Assembly (NCBI RefSeq): GCF_008370045.1
Contig: NZ_VOBN01000019.1
Span: forward strand, 1-64,000
Source of the DNA: Pseudomonas sp. ANT_J12
GTDB taxonomy: Bacteria; Pseudomonadota; Gammaproteobacteria; Pseudomonadales; Pseudomonadaceae
Length of the DNA stretch: 64,000 bases
Direction of reading: 5' to 3'
Positions 45,271 to 56,100 of this stretch are shown piece by piece. The notes below the pieces were generated by a model. It made no database searches. It saw only the letters and a program-made list of their open reading frames with translations, and was not told the origin of the DNA. Position 1 is the first letter of the stretch. Each line of letters opens with the position of its first letter. Position numbers and translations under genes: made by a program.

Positions 45271-48200
45271 GCGGCACTATGGCGGAACGCATCGCTAAAA
45301 GGTTCGTCGGTTTGCCGCTGGAGCAGCGTCGACAGTTTCTGGCCAAATTGCGTGAGGACGGCAAGGATTTCAGCCTGCTGCCGCTGCCGGTCAGCCGTCA
45401 CGACAACCCGCTGATCCCGCTGTCGTTCGCCCAGCAACGCTTGCTGTTTCTCTGGCAACTGGAGCCCCACAGCGCTGCTTACAACATGGCTGCCGGCCTG
45501 CGCTTGCGCGGGCAATTGAATGAGCCGGCGTTGCTGCGTTCGTTCGATCACCTGGTGGCGCGGCATGAAGTGCTGCGTACGGTGTTCCATACCGACGGTG
45601 ATCAGCCGCGTCAGGTGATCCTTGATCAGCAACAGGTGCCGCTGGAACGCATCGACCTCTCGGGTATTGCCCCGCAAGAGCGCGAAGCCGAACTGGCGCT
45701 ACGGGTGCGCACGGTCACGGCGCAGCCGTTCGATTTGCGCCACGGCCCCTTGCTGCGCGCGAGCCTGTTTTGCCTGGCCGAGGACGAGTGGGTGCTGGTG
45801 GTGAGCATGCATCACATCGTCTCCGATGGCTGGTCGATGGACGTGATGGTCAAGGAGTTCGTGCAGTGCTATCAGGCGTTCTGCCTGGAGCGCGAGCCGC
45901 AACTGCCGGCGCTGACCCTGCAGTACGCCGACTACGCCATCTGGCAACGTCGCTGGCTGGAGGCCGGCGAAGGCGAGCGTCAACTCGATTACTGGCGCCA
46001 GCAGTTGGGTGAAGAGCATCCGTTGTTGGCGGTGGCGGCGGACTTCGACCGGCCACTGACCCAAAGCTTTGAGGGTCAGACCCTGAGCTTTGATTTCGGC
46101 ACTGGGCTGTCGCGCCAGCTCAATGCGTTCGCCCGGGCTCGGGGCACCAGTCTGTTCATGCTGGTGCTGGCCGGGTTTTCGCTGTTTCTGTCGCGTCAGG
46201 CCGGGGAGCGCGATATCCGCGTCGGCGTGCCCAACGCCAACCGCGGTCGCGCCGAAGTCGAAGGGCTGATCGGCTTCTTCGTCAACACCCAGGTACTGCG
46301 TTGCCAGGTGGATGAGCGTGGCAGTTTCAATGATCTGCTGGCACAGGTGCGCGAGGCTTCGTTCGGTGCCCAGGCGCATCAGGAGCTGCCGTTCGAGCAG
46401 TTGGTCGACGAGTTGGTGGCCGAGCGCACCCTCGGCCACAATCCGTTGTTCCAGGCCAAGTTCAACCAGAACGTCGGCATGCAGAAACAACGCTCGATGG
46501 ACCTGCCGGGCCTGAGCGTTGCCGAATACACGCTGGACAAGCAAGGCACGCATTTCGACCTGGCGTTGGACATCACCGACGATGGCGCGCTGATCCACGG
46601 GCAAATGACCTACGCCAGCGACCTCTACCAGCGCTCGACCATTGAAGGCTTTATACCGGCGCTGCTCAGCCTGTTCGACGAACTGTTGAAGGCCCCGCAA
46701 GCGCCGCTGCACAGCATTGCGACTGGCGCATTGGCGCTGGCCGAACCGTCGCAGACGTCGGCATTGCAAGTGTTGCAGCACTGGGAGCGCGAAGTGGCGC
46801 GGCAACCCGAGGCGCTGGCCGCACGGGATTTGCAGCAGGCCCTGAGTTTTCAGGCGCTGGATCAAGCGGCCAATCGCCTCGCGCATTATTTGCGCGCACA
46901 AGGCGTGCGCGATGCTCAACCGGTGGCGGTGCTGATGGAGCGCTCGCTGGACTGGCTGATCAGCGTCCTCGCCATTTTCAAGGCGGGGGCGGTGTACATG
47001 CCGCTGGACATCAAGGCCCCGGCGGCGCGTTTGAAGCAGATGCTGGAAGGCGCGCAGGCATCGGTGCTGTTGTGCGCAGACGGTGATGAACGCGTCACCC
47101 GCCTGGCGGTCGCCGGTTGCCAGGGCCTGGCCTTTGCCCCGTCGCACTGGCAGGACCAGCCTGCATCGAGCCCTGCGTTGACGCTGTCGGCGGAGTCGCC
47201 GGCCTATGTGATTCACACGTCCGGCTCCACCGGGCAACCGAAAGGCGTGCTGGTCAGTCACGGTGCGCTCGCCAGTTATGTGCGTGGCGCGCTGGAACGG
47301 CTGGCCCTGGCGCCGGACGCGAGCATGGCGTTGGTCTCCACCATCGCCGCTGACCTGGGCTTTACCGTGCTGTTCGGCGCCTTGTGTTCGGGGCGCCTGC
47401 TGCATGTGTTGCCGGAAGAACTGGGCTTTGATCCGGACCGCTTTGCCGAGTACATGAGCGAACACCGCGTGGGCGTGCTGAAAATCGTGCCGGGGCATTT
47501 GGCGGCGCTGTTGCAGGCTTCGCGGCCAGCCGATGTCTTGCCCGAACATGCGCTGATCGTAGGCGGCGAAGCCTGCTCGCCAGCGTTGCTGGAGCGGGTG
47601 CGCCAACTCAAGCCGCAATGCCGTTTCATCAACCACTACGGCCCCAGCGAAACCACGGTCGGGGTGTTGACTCACGAAGTCATCGACCTCGACCCGAGCG
47701 CCCGGGGCGTGCCGGTCGGCCGGCCATTGCCGGGCGCTCAGGCCTACGTGCTGGACGACGTGTTGAATGCTGTCGCCGACAAGGTCGCGGGCGAGTTGTA
47801 CATCGGTGGCGACAGCGTGGCTCTGGGTTACCTCGGGCAGCCAGGCCTGACCGCTGAACGCTTCGTGCCGGACCCCTTTGGCCCGGCCGGTGCGCGGGTG
47901 TATCGCAGCGGTGACCGGGTGCGCCGTAATCGCCAGCAGGCGATGGAATTCATCGGCCGCGCCGACGATCAGGTCAAGGTCCGTGGCTACCGTGTGGAAC
48001 CCGCCGAAGTCGCCCGGGTGTTGCTCGGGCTGGCCGGCGTCAGCGAGGCGGCGGTGCTGGCCTTGCCGCTGGACGGCGATGAATCGCGGCTGCAACTGGT
48101 CGCCTATTGCGTCGCTGCGGCGGGTATGACCCTGCAAATCGATGGCCTGCGTCAGCAGTTGCAAGCTTGCCTGCCGGACTACCTGCTGCCGGCGCAGATG

Positions 48201-51200
48201 GTGCTTCTGGAGCACCTGCCCCTCACGGCCAACGGCAAGCTCGACAAGCGTGCCTTGCCGGTGCCCGGGGTGGTCACGCAGCACTTTGTGGCGCCGGTGG
48301 GTGAAATCGAAGAGAAACTGGCCGCGATCTGGGCCGAGGTGCTCAAGCTTGAGCGCGTCGGCAGCACCGACAATTTCTTCGAACTGGGCGGTGACTCGAT
48401 CCTGAGCCTGCAAATCATTGCCCGGGCCAAGCGCCAGGGAATCAAGTTGAGCCCCAAGCAGTTGTTCGAAAAGCAGACGATTGGCCTGTTGGCGGCGGTG
48501 GCCAAGCTGATCGAAACCAAGCCGGCGCTGACCACCTCGCAACAGATCAGTGGCACGTTGGCCTTGCTGCCGATCCAGGCGCGATTCTTCGAGATGGACA
48601 TTGCCAAGCGACATCACTGGAACCAGTCCGTGATGTTGCAACCACAAGCGCCCCTCAATGCCGGCCATCTGCACAAGGCGTTACTGGCCGTGATCGAACA
48701 TCACGATGCCTTGACCCTCAACTTCCAGGCCTGTGGCGATCGCTGGCAAGCGATGTTCCAGACCGAGCGCGACCCTGAGGTCTTGTGGGTGCGCGAGCTG
48801 AGTGACCTGGCGCAGTTGCCGGCGCTGGCGGACGAAGCCCAGCGCAGTCTCAATCTGCAACAGGGCCGTCTGGTGCGAGCGGTGCTGGTGAACCTGCCGG
48901 ACGGTGCGCAGCGTTTGCTGCTGGTTATCCATCACCTGGTGGTGGACGGCGTGTCCTGGCGGGTCCTGCTGGAAGATGTGCAGCAGGCGTATACCGCGCT
49001 GGCGGCGGGCAGGGCGCCGGCCCTGCCGGGCAAGAGCAGTTCGCTGCAGCGCTGGGCCGAACACCTGCATCAGTTCGGCCGCAGTGAAACCCTGGCTGGC
49101 GAACGTGATTACTGGATCAAGACCCTGGACGGCGTCGAGGCGCAACTGCCTCGGGACTTCCCGCTGACTGCGCAGGCTCAGGTTCAGCGTCAGGCGGCCA
49201 GGGCGACTTCGCGACTGAGCAAGGCCCTGACCCACAAACTGCTCAAAGTCGCGCCCGCCGCCTACCGCACGCAGATCAACGACTTGTTGCTCACGGCCCT
49301 GGCGCGGGTGCTGTGTGACTGGAGCGAGCAGTCCTCGGTGCTGATCCAGCTTGAAGGACATGGTCGTGAAGACCTGTTCGACGATCTGGACTTGAGTCGC
49401 ACGGTCGGCTGGTTCAGCAGCCTGTTCCCGGTGCGGTTGACGCCAGAGGCCGAGCCCGGTGCGTCGCTGTGTGCGATCAAGGAACAACTGCGCGCCGTGC
49501 CGGGCAAAGGCATTGGCTACGGCGTGCTGCGTTACCTGACTCCGGATCAGCCGCTGACCCCGTGGGTGCAACCACGGGTGACTTTCAACTACCTGGGCCA
49601 GTTCGACGGTTCGTTCAGTGCCGCTGATGGCGCGTTGTTCCTCCCGAGCGGGGAGAGCACCGGGGCCAATCAGGACCCGGATGCGCCGCTGGCCAACTGG
49701 CTGAGCATCGACGGTCAGGTGTATGGCGCCGAGCTGGAACTGACCTGGACGTTCGGCGAGGGCATGTTCCGCCCGCAAACCATTCAAGCCCTGGCTGATG
49801 CCTATCGCCTTGAGCTGGAGCGGCTGATCGAGCATTGCTGCGACACCGAACAGGCCGGCGTCACGCCGTCGGACTTCAGCCTGGTAACCCTGACCCCGGC
49901 GCAACTCTCGGCCTTGCCGATACCGGCGCGGGAGATCATTGATCTCTATCCGTTGTCGCCGATGCAGCAGGGCATCCTGTTCCACAGCATCAACGAACCG
50001 GACGGCCCGGCGTACACCAATCAGTTGCGGGTCGATGTGCGGCGGCTGGACGCCGGGCGCTTTCAGCAGGCCTGGCAGCAGACCGTCGACGCCCACGAGA
50101 TTCTGCGCACAGTGTTTGTCTGGCCAGAAGACGCCGCCGCAGCCGTGCAGGTGGTTTGCCAAACGGTGCAGATGCCGTGGCGCGTGCAAGACTGGCGCGC
50201 GCGTACCGACCTCGACACCGCGCTGGACGCCTTGGCACAGGAAGACCTGGCGCGCGGTTTCGACCTGAGCAAGGCGCCGCTGTTGCGCGTGCAATTGGTG
50301 CAGACCGGTGAGTCGGTGCATCACCTGATCTACACCAGCCATCACATTCTGATGGACGGCTGGAGCACCTCGCAGCTGTTCGGCGAAGTGCTGCAACGCT
50401 ATGCCGGCATGACCCCGACCGCTAGCGCCGGGCGTTATCGCGACTACATCGAATGGCTGGGGCAACGCGACCAACAGGCCAGCCGCGACTTCTGGCGCAC
50501 GGCGCTGGCCAGCCTCGAAGAGCCGACCCGACTGGCCAGCGCCATGCCGCCGCGTCAGGAGCCGGGCAGCGGCTATGCCGAACATCAGCATGTGTTCGGC
50601 GAACAACTGACGGTTGAGCTGAACCGCTTTGCCCGTGAGCAGAAAGTCACGCTCAACACGCTGATGCAAGCGGCCTGGCTGGTGCTGTTGCAACGCTACA
50701 CCGGGCAGAACACCGTGGCCTTCGGCGCGACCGTGGCCGGTCGCCCGACCGATTTGCCCGGGGTCGAGCAACAGATCGGCTTGTTCATCAATACCTTGCC
50801 GGTGGTGGCCGCACCGTCCGCCGAGTTGTCGGTAGGTCAATGGTTGCAGCAGGTGCAAAGCCTCAACCTGGCCCTGCGCGAGCACGAACATACGCCGCTC
50901 TATGAAATCCAGCGCCGGGCTGGCTTGGGCGCGGGCTCACTGTTCGACAGCATCCTGGTGTTCGAGAACTACCCGATGGCCGAAGCCCTGGAGCAGGCGC
51001 CGGCCTCGGGCCTGGTGTTCTCGGCCATCCAGCGTCAGGAGCAGACCCACTACCCGCTGACTTTGGTGGCCGTCACCGGCCGTGAGCTGAGCCTGGGGTT
51101 GAGTTTCGACCAGGCCTGTTTCGATCAGGCCAGCATCGTCGGCCTGACCGCGCAACTCGAAAGCCTGATGACGCAGTTCCTCGCCGATGCCACGCAGCCG

Positions 51201-53108
51201 CTGGGTGCCTTGCACCTGCTGGATGAAGCGCAACGGCAGGCCGCGCTCGAATGGGGTCGGGCTGACACCACGGCGCTGGATTCGCGCACGGTGCTTGAGC
51301 GGATCGACGCGCAGGTTCAACGGCAACCGCAAGCGACGGCGATTCTGTTTGCCGAGCAGCAGATCGATTATCAGCAGCTCGATGCCCGGGCCAATCGCCT
51401 GGCGCACAAGCTGCAAGCGCTGGGTGTCGGACCGGAAGTGCGGGTCGGCGTGTGCATGCGCCGTACGCCGGACATGCTGGTCGGCTTGCTCGCGATCCTC
51501 AAGGCCGGTGGCGCTTATGTGCCGCTGGACCCGGAGTACCCGCAGGAGCGCTTGCTGCACATGCTCGACGACAGTTGCGCGGCCGTGCTGCTGACCGAGG
51601 CGGTGGCCCAGGCGCTGTTGCCCGCGGCGTTGAGCGCGCAGGTACTGGTGGTCGAAGAACGCAGCGACTGGCTCGGCGACTACCCGTCCACCGCGCCGTC
51701 GATCAGCCTTTCGGCGCACAACCTCGCCTATGTGATCTACACCTCCGGTTCCACCGGCAAGCCCAAGGGCGTGGCGATTACCCACGGCAACCTGGGGGCG
51801 CTGATCCAGTGGTCTGCGGGTGTGTACCGCGATGAGCAATTGCTCGGCGTGCTGGCCTCGACCTCGATTTGCTTCGACCTGTCGGTCTGGGAAATCTTTG
51901 TCACCCTGGCGTGCGGCGGTTGCATGGTGCTGGCTGACAATGCCCTGGCGCTGGCGGATTTGCCGGCCCGCGAACGGGTCACGCTGATCAACACTGTGCC
52001 GTCGGCGATCGCCGCGTTGCAGCGCTCCGGGCAGATCCCGGCCTCGGTCGGCACCATCAATCTGGCGGGTGAACCGCTCAAGCAAACGCTGGTGGACACG
52101 CTGTACGCGACCACGTCGGTCAAGCAAGTCTACGACTTGTATGGGCCTTCCGAGGACACCACTTACTCGACCTTCACCCTGCGCAGACCCCAGGGCCAGG
52201 CGAACATCGGCCGGCCGCTGGAAAACACCGTGGCCTACCTGCTCGACAGTCAGTTGCACGTGCTGCCGGCCGGGGTCGCCGCCGAGTTGTACCTGGCCGG
52301 TGCCGGCGTGACCCGAGGCTACCTGATGCGGGCGGGGCTGACCGCTGAACGCTTCGTGCCAGACCCGTTCTCCAGTAACGGCGAGCGCCTGTACCGCACC
52401 GGCGATCTGGTGCGCCAGGGGGCGGACGGGCAGATCGAGTACATCGGCCGTGCCGACCATCAGGTGAAGATCCGCGGCTTCCGCATCGAGTTGAGTGAAA
52501 TCGAAGCGCGACTGCTGGAGCTGGCAGAGGTTCGCGAAGCGGTGGTCCTGGCCGAGGACGGCGTTGCCGGCAAACACTTGCACGCCTATGTCGTGGCGGT
52601 GCCACCGGTCGCGGATTCGCACTGGCTGGCAGAGCGCTTGCGGGCGGCGTTGATCAGTCGTTTGCCGGCGCACATGGTGCCAGCACATCTGCACATTATC
52701 GACGCCGTGCCGCTGACCCCCAATGGCAAGCTGGACCGCAAGGTCCTGATGGCGCTTGGCGGCAGCCCGGCCCGGCAACGCTACGAACCGCCGCACACGC
52801 AGCTGCAATGGGAAGTGGCAACGATCTGGCAGGAAGTCCTTGAAGTCGAGCAGGTCGGGTTGACAGACAACTTCTTCCAGTTGGGCGGGCATTCGTTGCT
52901 GGCGACCCTGGTGGTCACCCGGATCAAGGAACGCCTGGGCGACAAAGTGGCGCTCAAGGAACTGTTCGAAGCGGACACGCTGCACGCGTTCTGCAACCGT
53001 ATCGAGGCATTGCGCGTCGATTTATCGCCGGTTCAGGACGAATTGGCTAAATCCCTGGAGGCCCTCAAACGTCTATCCCTCGATGATCTGGAAAAACTGA
53101 TTTCTTGA
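45267..53108 (+). CDS. Pyoverdine-type NRPS, C-A(Asp)-T-E-C-A(Ala)-T
   Basis: A 2613-aa two-module synthetase. Module 1 (about 45400-48480) has an LCL-type condensation domain and pocket residues D-L-T-K-I-G-H-V-G, the Asp code. Its carrier FFELGGDSIL leads into an epimerization domain with intact HHLVVDGVSW and FNYLGQFD. Module 2 starts with a DCL condensation domain (YPLSPMQQGILFHS). Its pocket D-L-W-N-N-A-L-T-Y fits Ala, and it ends with carrier FFQLGGHSLL. No thioesterase is present. The Asp residue is the expected substrate of the SyrP-like hydroxylase upstream. AAGGAG precedes the start codon. The next NRPS gene begins 14 nt after its stop. Confidence 0.92.
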   Translation: MSGTMAERIAKRFVGLPLEQRRQFLAKLREDGKDFSLLPLPVSRHDNPLIPLSFAQQRLLFLWQLEPHSAAYNMAAGLRLRGQLNEPALLRSFDHLVARHEVLRTVFHTDGDQPRQVILDQQQVPLERIDLSGIAPQEREAELALRVRTVTAQPFDLRHGPLLRASLFCLAEDEWVLVVSMHHIVSDGWSMDVMVKEFVQCYQAFCLEREPQLPALTLQYADYAIWQRRWLEAGEGERQLDYWRQQLGEEHPLLAVAADFDRPLTQSFEGQTLSFDFGTGLSRQLNAFARARGTSLFMLVLAGFSLFLSRQAGERDIRVGVPNANRGRAEVEGLIGFFVNTQVLRCQVDERGSFNDLLAQVREASFGAQAHQELPFEQLVDELVAERTLGHNPLFQAKFNQNVGMQKQRSMDLPGLSVAEYTLDKQGTHFDLALDITDDGALIHGQMTYASDLYQRSTIEGFIPALLSLFDELLKAPQAPLHSIATGALALAEPSQTSALQVLQHWEREVARQPEALAARDLQQALSFQALDQAANRLAHYLRAQGVRDAQPVAVLMERSLDWLISVLAIFKAGAVYMPLDIKAPAARLKQMLEGAQASVLLCADGDERVTRLAVAGCQGLAFAPSHWQDQPASSPALTLSAESPAYVIHTSGSTGQPKGVLVSHGALASYVRGALERLALAPDASMALVSTIAADLGFTVLFGALCSGRLLHVLPEELGFDPDRFAEYMSEHRVGVLKIVPGHLAALLQASRPADVLPEHALIVGGEACSPALLERVRQLKPQCRFINHYGPSETTVGVLTHEVIDLDPSARGVPVGRPLPGAQAYVLDDVLNAVADKVAGELYIGGDSVALGYLGQPGLTAERFVPDPFGPAGARVYRSGDRVRRNRQQAMEFIGRADDQVKVRGYRVEPAEVARVLLGLAGVSEAAVLALPLDGDESRLQLVAYCVAAAGMTLQIDGLRQQLQACLPDYLLPAQMVLLEHLPLTANGKLDKRALPVPGVVTQHFVAPVGEIEEKLAAIWAEVLKLERVGSTDNFFELGGDSILSLQIIARAKRQGIKLSPKQLFEKQTIGLLAAVAKLIETKPALTTSQQISGTLALLPIQARFFEMDIAKRHHWNQSVMLQPQAPLNAGHLHKALLAVIEHHDALTLNFQACGDRWQAMFQTERDPEVLWVRELSDLAQLPALADEAQRSLNLQQGRLVRAVLVNLPDGAQRLLLVIHHLVVDGVSWRVLLEDVQQAYTALAAGRAPALPGKSSSLQRWAEHLHQFGRSETLAGERDYWIKTLDGVEAQLPRDFPLTAQAQVQRQAARATSRLSKALTHKLLKVAPAAYRTQINDLLLTALARVLCDWSEQSSVLIQLEGHGREDLFDDLDLSRTVGWFSSLFPVRLTPEAEPGASLCAIKEQLRAVPGKGIGYGVLRYLTPDQPLTPWVQPRVTFNYLGQFDGSFSAADGALFLPSGESTGANQDPDAPLANWLSIDGQVYGAELELTWTFGEGMFRPQTIQALADAYRLELERLIEHCCDTEQAGVTPSDFSLVTLTPAQLSALPIPAREIIDLYPLSPMQQGILFHSINEPDGPAYTNQLRVDVRRLDAGRFQQAWQQTVDAHEILRTVFVWPEDAAAAVQVVCQTVQMPWRVQDWRARTDLDTALDALAQEDLARGFDLSKAPLLRVQLVQTGESVHHLIYTSHHILMDGWSTSQLFGEVLQRYAGMTPTASAGRYRDYIEWLGQRDQQASRDFWRTALASLEEPTRLASAMPPRQEPGSGYAEHQHVFGEQLTVELNRFAREQKVTLNTLMQAAWLVLLQRYTGQNTVAFGATVAGRPTDLPGVEQQIGLFINTLPVVAAPSAELSVGQWLQQVQSLNLALREHEHTPLYEIQRRAGLGAGSLFDSILVFENYPMAEALEQAPASGLVFSAIQRQEQTHYPLTLVAVTGRELSLGLSFDQACFDQASIVGLTAQLESLMTQFLADATQPLGALHLLDEAQRQAALEWGRADTTALDSRTVLERIDAQVQRQPQATAILFAEQQIDYQQLDARANRLAHKLQALGVGPEVRVGVCMRRTPDMLVGLLAILKAGGAYVPLDPEYPQERLLHMLDDSCAAVLLTEAVAQALLPAALSAQVLVVEERSDWLGDYPSTAPSISLSAHNLAYVIYTSGSTGKPKGVAITHGNLGALIQWSAGVYRDEQLLGVLASTSICFDLSVWEIFVTLACGGCMVLADNALALADLPARERVTLINTVPSAIAALQRSGQIPASVGTINLAGEPLKQTLVDTLYATTSVKQVYDLYGPSEDTTYSTFTLRRPQGQANIGRPLENTVAYLLDSQLHVLPAGVAAELYLAGAGVTRGYLMRAGLTAERFVPDPFSSNGERLYRTGDLVRQGADGQIEYIGRADHQVKIRGFRIELSEIEARLLELAEVREAVVLAEDGVAGKHLHAYVVAVPPVADSHWLAERLRAALISRLPAHMVPAHLHIIDAVPLTPNGKLDRKVLMALGGSPARQRYEPPHTQLQWEVATIWQEVLEVEQVGLTDNFFQLGGHSLLATLVVTRIKERLGDKVALKELFEADTLHAFCNRIEALRVDLSPVQDELAKSLEALKRLSLDDLEKLIS

Positions 53109-53121
53109 GAGGGAACAACGC

Positions 53122-56100
53122 GTGCAAGAGTTAATCGAGTCGGTAGGACAACTTTCGGCTAAGCAAAGAAAGGCCCTGGCGGTTCTGCTCAAGCAGAAAG
53201 GCGTCAACCTCTTTGACATTGCCCCGGTTTTCAAGCGCACGGCCGAAGAGCCGCTGCTGCTGTCCTACGCTCAACAGCGCCAGTGGTTCCTCTGGCAATG
53301 GGCGCCGCACAGCGCCGCCTACAACATCCCGACGGCCCTGCGTTTGCAGGGGCCGCTGGATGTGGCCGCGCTGCAAAGCAGCATCCAGGCATTGATTGAA
53401 CGACACGAAACCTTGCGCACGGTGTTCACCCAGGAAGCCGAGCAACCTTTGCAAGTGATCCTGCCCGCAGGACCCTTTGCCCTTGATACCCATCAACTGA
53501 GCCCTGCGCAGGCGAAAGCCCCGGATGAACCCATCCAGGCGTTCGTCCAGGCCCAGAGCCAGAAGACTTTCGATTTGCAGCACGGCCCGCTGTTGCGCGC
53601 AGCCCTGCTGCAAGTTACCCCCGATGACCACGTGTTGGTGCTGACCCTGCACCACATCGTTTCCGACGGCTGGTCGCTGCAAGTCATGATCGAGGAGCTG
53701 GTGCAGCTGTACGCCGGTTTCAACCTCGGCCACGCCGCCGGATTGCCCGCCTTGCCGATTCAATACGCCGACTATGCCCTGTGGCAGCGGCAGTGGATGG
53801 AGGCCGGCGAGCAAGCGCGTCAGTTGGCTTACTGGCAACAAAAGCTCGGTGGCGAACAACCGGTGCTGGAGCTGCCCACCGACCGCGCGCGTTCGGTGGA
53901 TCAAAGCTTTGCCGGTGCCAGCCACAATTTGATTCTCGACCCGGCACTGAGCAATGGCCTCAAGGCATTCGCCCGCCAGGAAAACGTCACCCTGTTCGTG
54001 GTGTTGCTGGCGGCTTTCCAGGCGCTGTTGCACCGTTACAGCGGTCAAGCCGACATTCGCGTCGGCGTGCCGGTGGCCAACCGTGGCCGGGTGGAAATCG
54101 AGCGTCTGATCGGTTTCTTCGTCAACACCCAGGTGCTCAAGGCTGACGTCGATGGGCAAAGCCGTTTTGTCGATTTGCTGCGTCAGGTCAAGCTCACCGC
54201 GCAAGAAGCCCAGGCGCATCAGGATCTGCCGTTCGAGCAGTTGGTGGAAGCCCTGGAGCCGGGCCGCAGCCTGAGTCACAGTCCGTTGTTCCAGGTGATG
54301 TTCAACCACACCGCAGAACGTCGGGCGAGTGTGCACACTCGTCTGAACGGGTTGCACATCGAGCCGCTGCAATGGCAGAGCCAGACCGCGCAGTTCGACC
54401 TGGTGCTCAACACCACCGAGCAGGCCCATGGCATCGAAGCGGTGCTCAAATACGCCACTGACCTGTTCGATGCGGCCACCATTGAACGCCTGGCCGAGGA
54501 TTGGTCTGAGCTGTTGCGGGCGATTGTCCAGGACCCGAGCCAGCGTATCGCCCAATTGCCGATGCTCGGCGCCGCCCGGCAGCAGCAATTGCTTGCGCAA
54601 TGGAACCCGGCACGGGTTGCCCACCCGGTCAGCCAGTGTCTTCATCAAGCCATCGAGACGCAGGCCGAGCGTTATCCCGAGGCGGTCGCCGTGGTGTGTG
54701 GCGAACAGCGCCTGAGCTACGCCGAACTCAACCGACGCGCCAACCAATGGGCGCATCACCTGATCGCGCGGGGCGTTGGCCCGGACGTGCGGGTAGGGGT
54801 GTCGGTCGAGCGTTCGCTGGACATGATCGTCGCCATCATCGCGGTGCTGAAGGCGGGTGGGGCCTATGTGCCGCTAGACCCGAGTTACCCGCACGATCGC
54901 TTGAGCTACATGATCGAAGACAGCGGCATCGAATTATTGCTGGCCCAGGGGCATCTGCTGGCGCAACTGCCGATCCCGCAGAGGCTCGACTGCCTCGACC
55001 TGAATCAGCCGCCGGAGCAGGACAACAGCAGCAACCCGGTCTGCCTGACCACGCCGGACAACCTGGCCTATGTCATTTACACCTCGGGCTCCACCGGCAA
55101 ACCGAAAGGCGCCTTGCTGCCCCATAGCAATGTGATGCGCCTGTTCAGCGCCACCGACCACTGGTTCGGTTTCGGCCCTCATGACAGCTGGACGCTGTTC
55201 CATTCCTACGCCTTCGATTTTTCGGTCTGGGAAATTTTCGGCGCGCTGCTGCACGGCGGCAAACTGGTGGTTGTGCCCCACGACGTCAGCCGTTCCCCGG
55301 ACGATTTCTACACCTTGCTCTGCGATGAACAGATCACCGTGTTGAACCAGACACCGTCGGCGTTCAAGCCGTTGGTGCAAGTGGCCAGCGCCTCGTCGCG
55401 CCACCACGCGCTGCGTTATGTGGTGTTCGGTGGCGAAGCCCTGGAAGTACAAAGCCTGCGCCCCTGGTTCGAGCGCTTCGGCGACCGCGCGCCGCGGCTG
55501 GTCAACATGTACGGCATTACCGAAACCACGGTGCACGTGACGTATCGCCCGTTGTCCCTGGCGGATTTGCAACAAAGCCACGCCAGCCCGATCGGCGAAC
55601 CGATTGTCGACCTGTCTTGGTACTTGCTCGATGGCGCGCTGAACCTGGTGCCCCAAGGCTGTATCGGCGAGTTGTACATTACCGGCGATGGCCTGGCCCG
55701 GGGTTACCTGAACCAGCCGGGCATGACCGCCACGCGTTTTGTGCCTGACCCGTTCAACCCGCAAAGCGGGGCGCGCCTGTACCGCACCGGCGACCTGGCG
55801 CGGCTGCGCGGCGACGGGGTGATCGAGTACATCGGTCGTATCGACCATCAAGTGAAGATCCGTGGTTTCCGCATCGAGTTGGGGGAAATCGAAACCCAAC
55901 TGCTCAAGCACCCGGGCGTGCGCGAAGCGGTGGTGCTGGCGATCGAAGGGCTGAGCGGTCCTCAACTGGCGGCCTGGATCGTGCCGAACGAGGCGCTGCC
56001 GGATGATGCCCACGCCGCGCTGCGCGACGGGATCAAGGCGCACCTGCGCGAGACGTTGCCGGACTACATGGTGCCGTTCAACTGGGCGTTCCTGGAGCGT

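Noticed and set aside
45699..48674. Open frame of 991 codons antisense to the second NRPS gene
   Set aside because: Shadow of a high-GC coding frame. The sense strand has full NRPS motifs and the antisense product has none.
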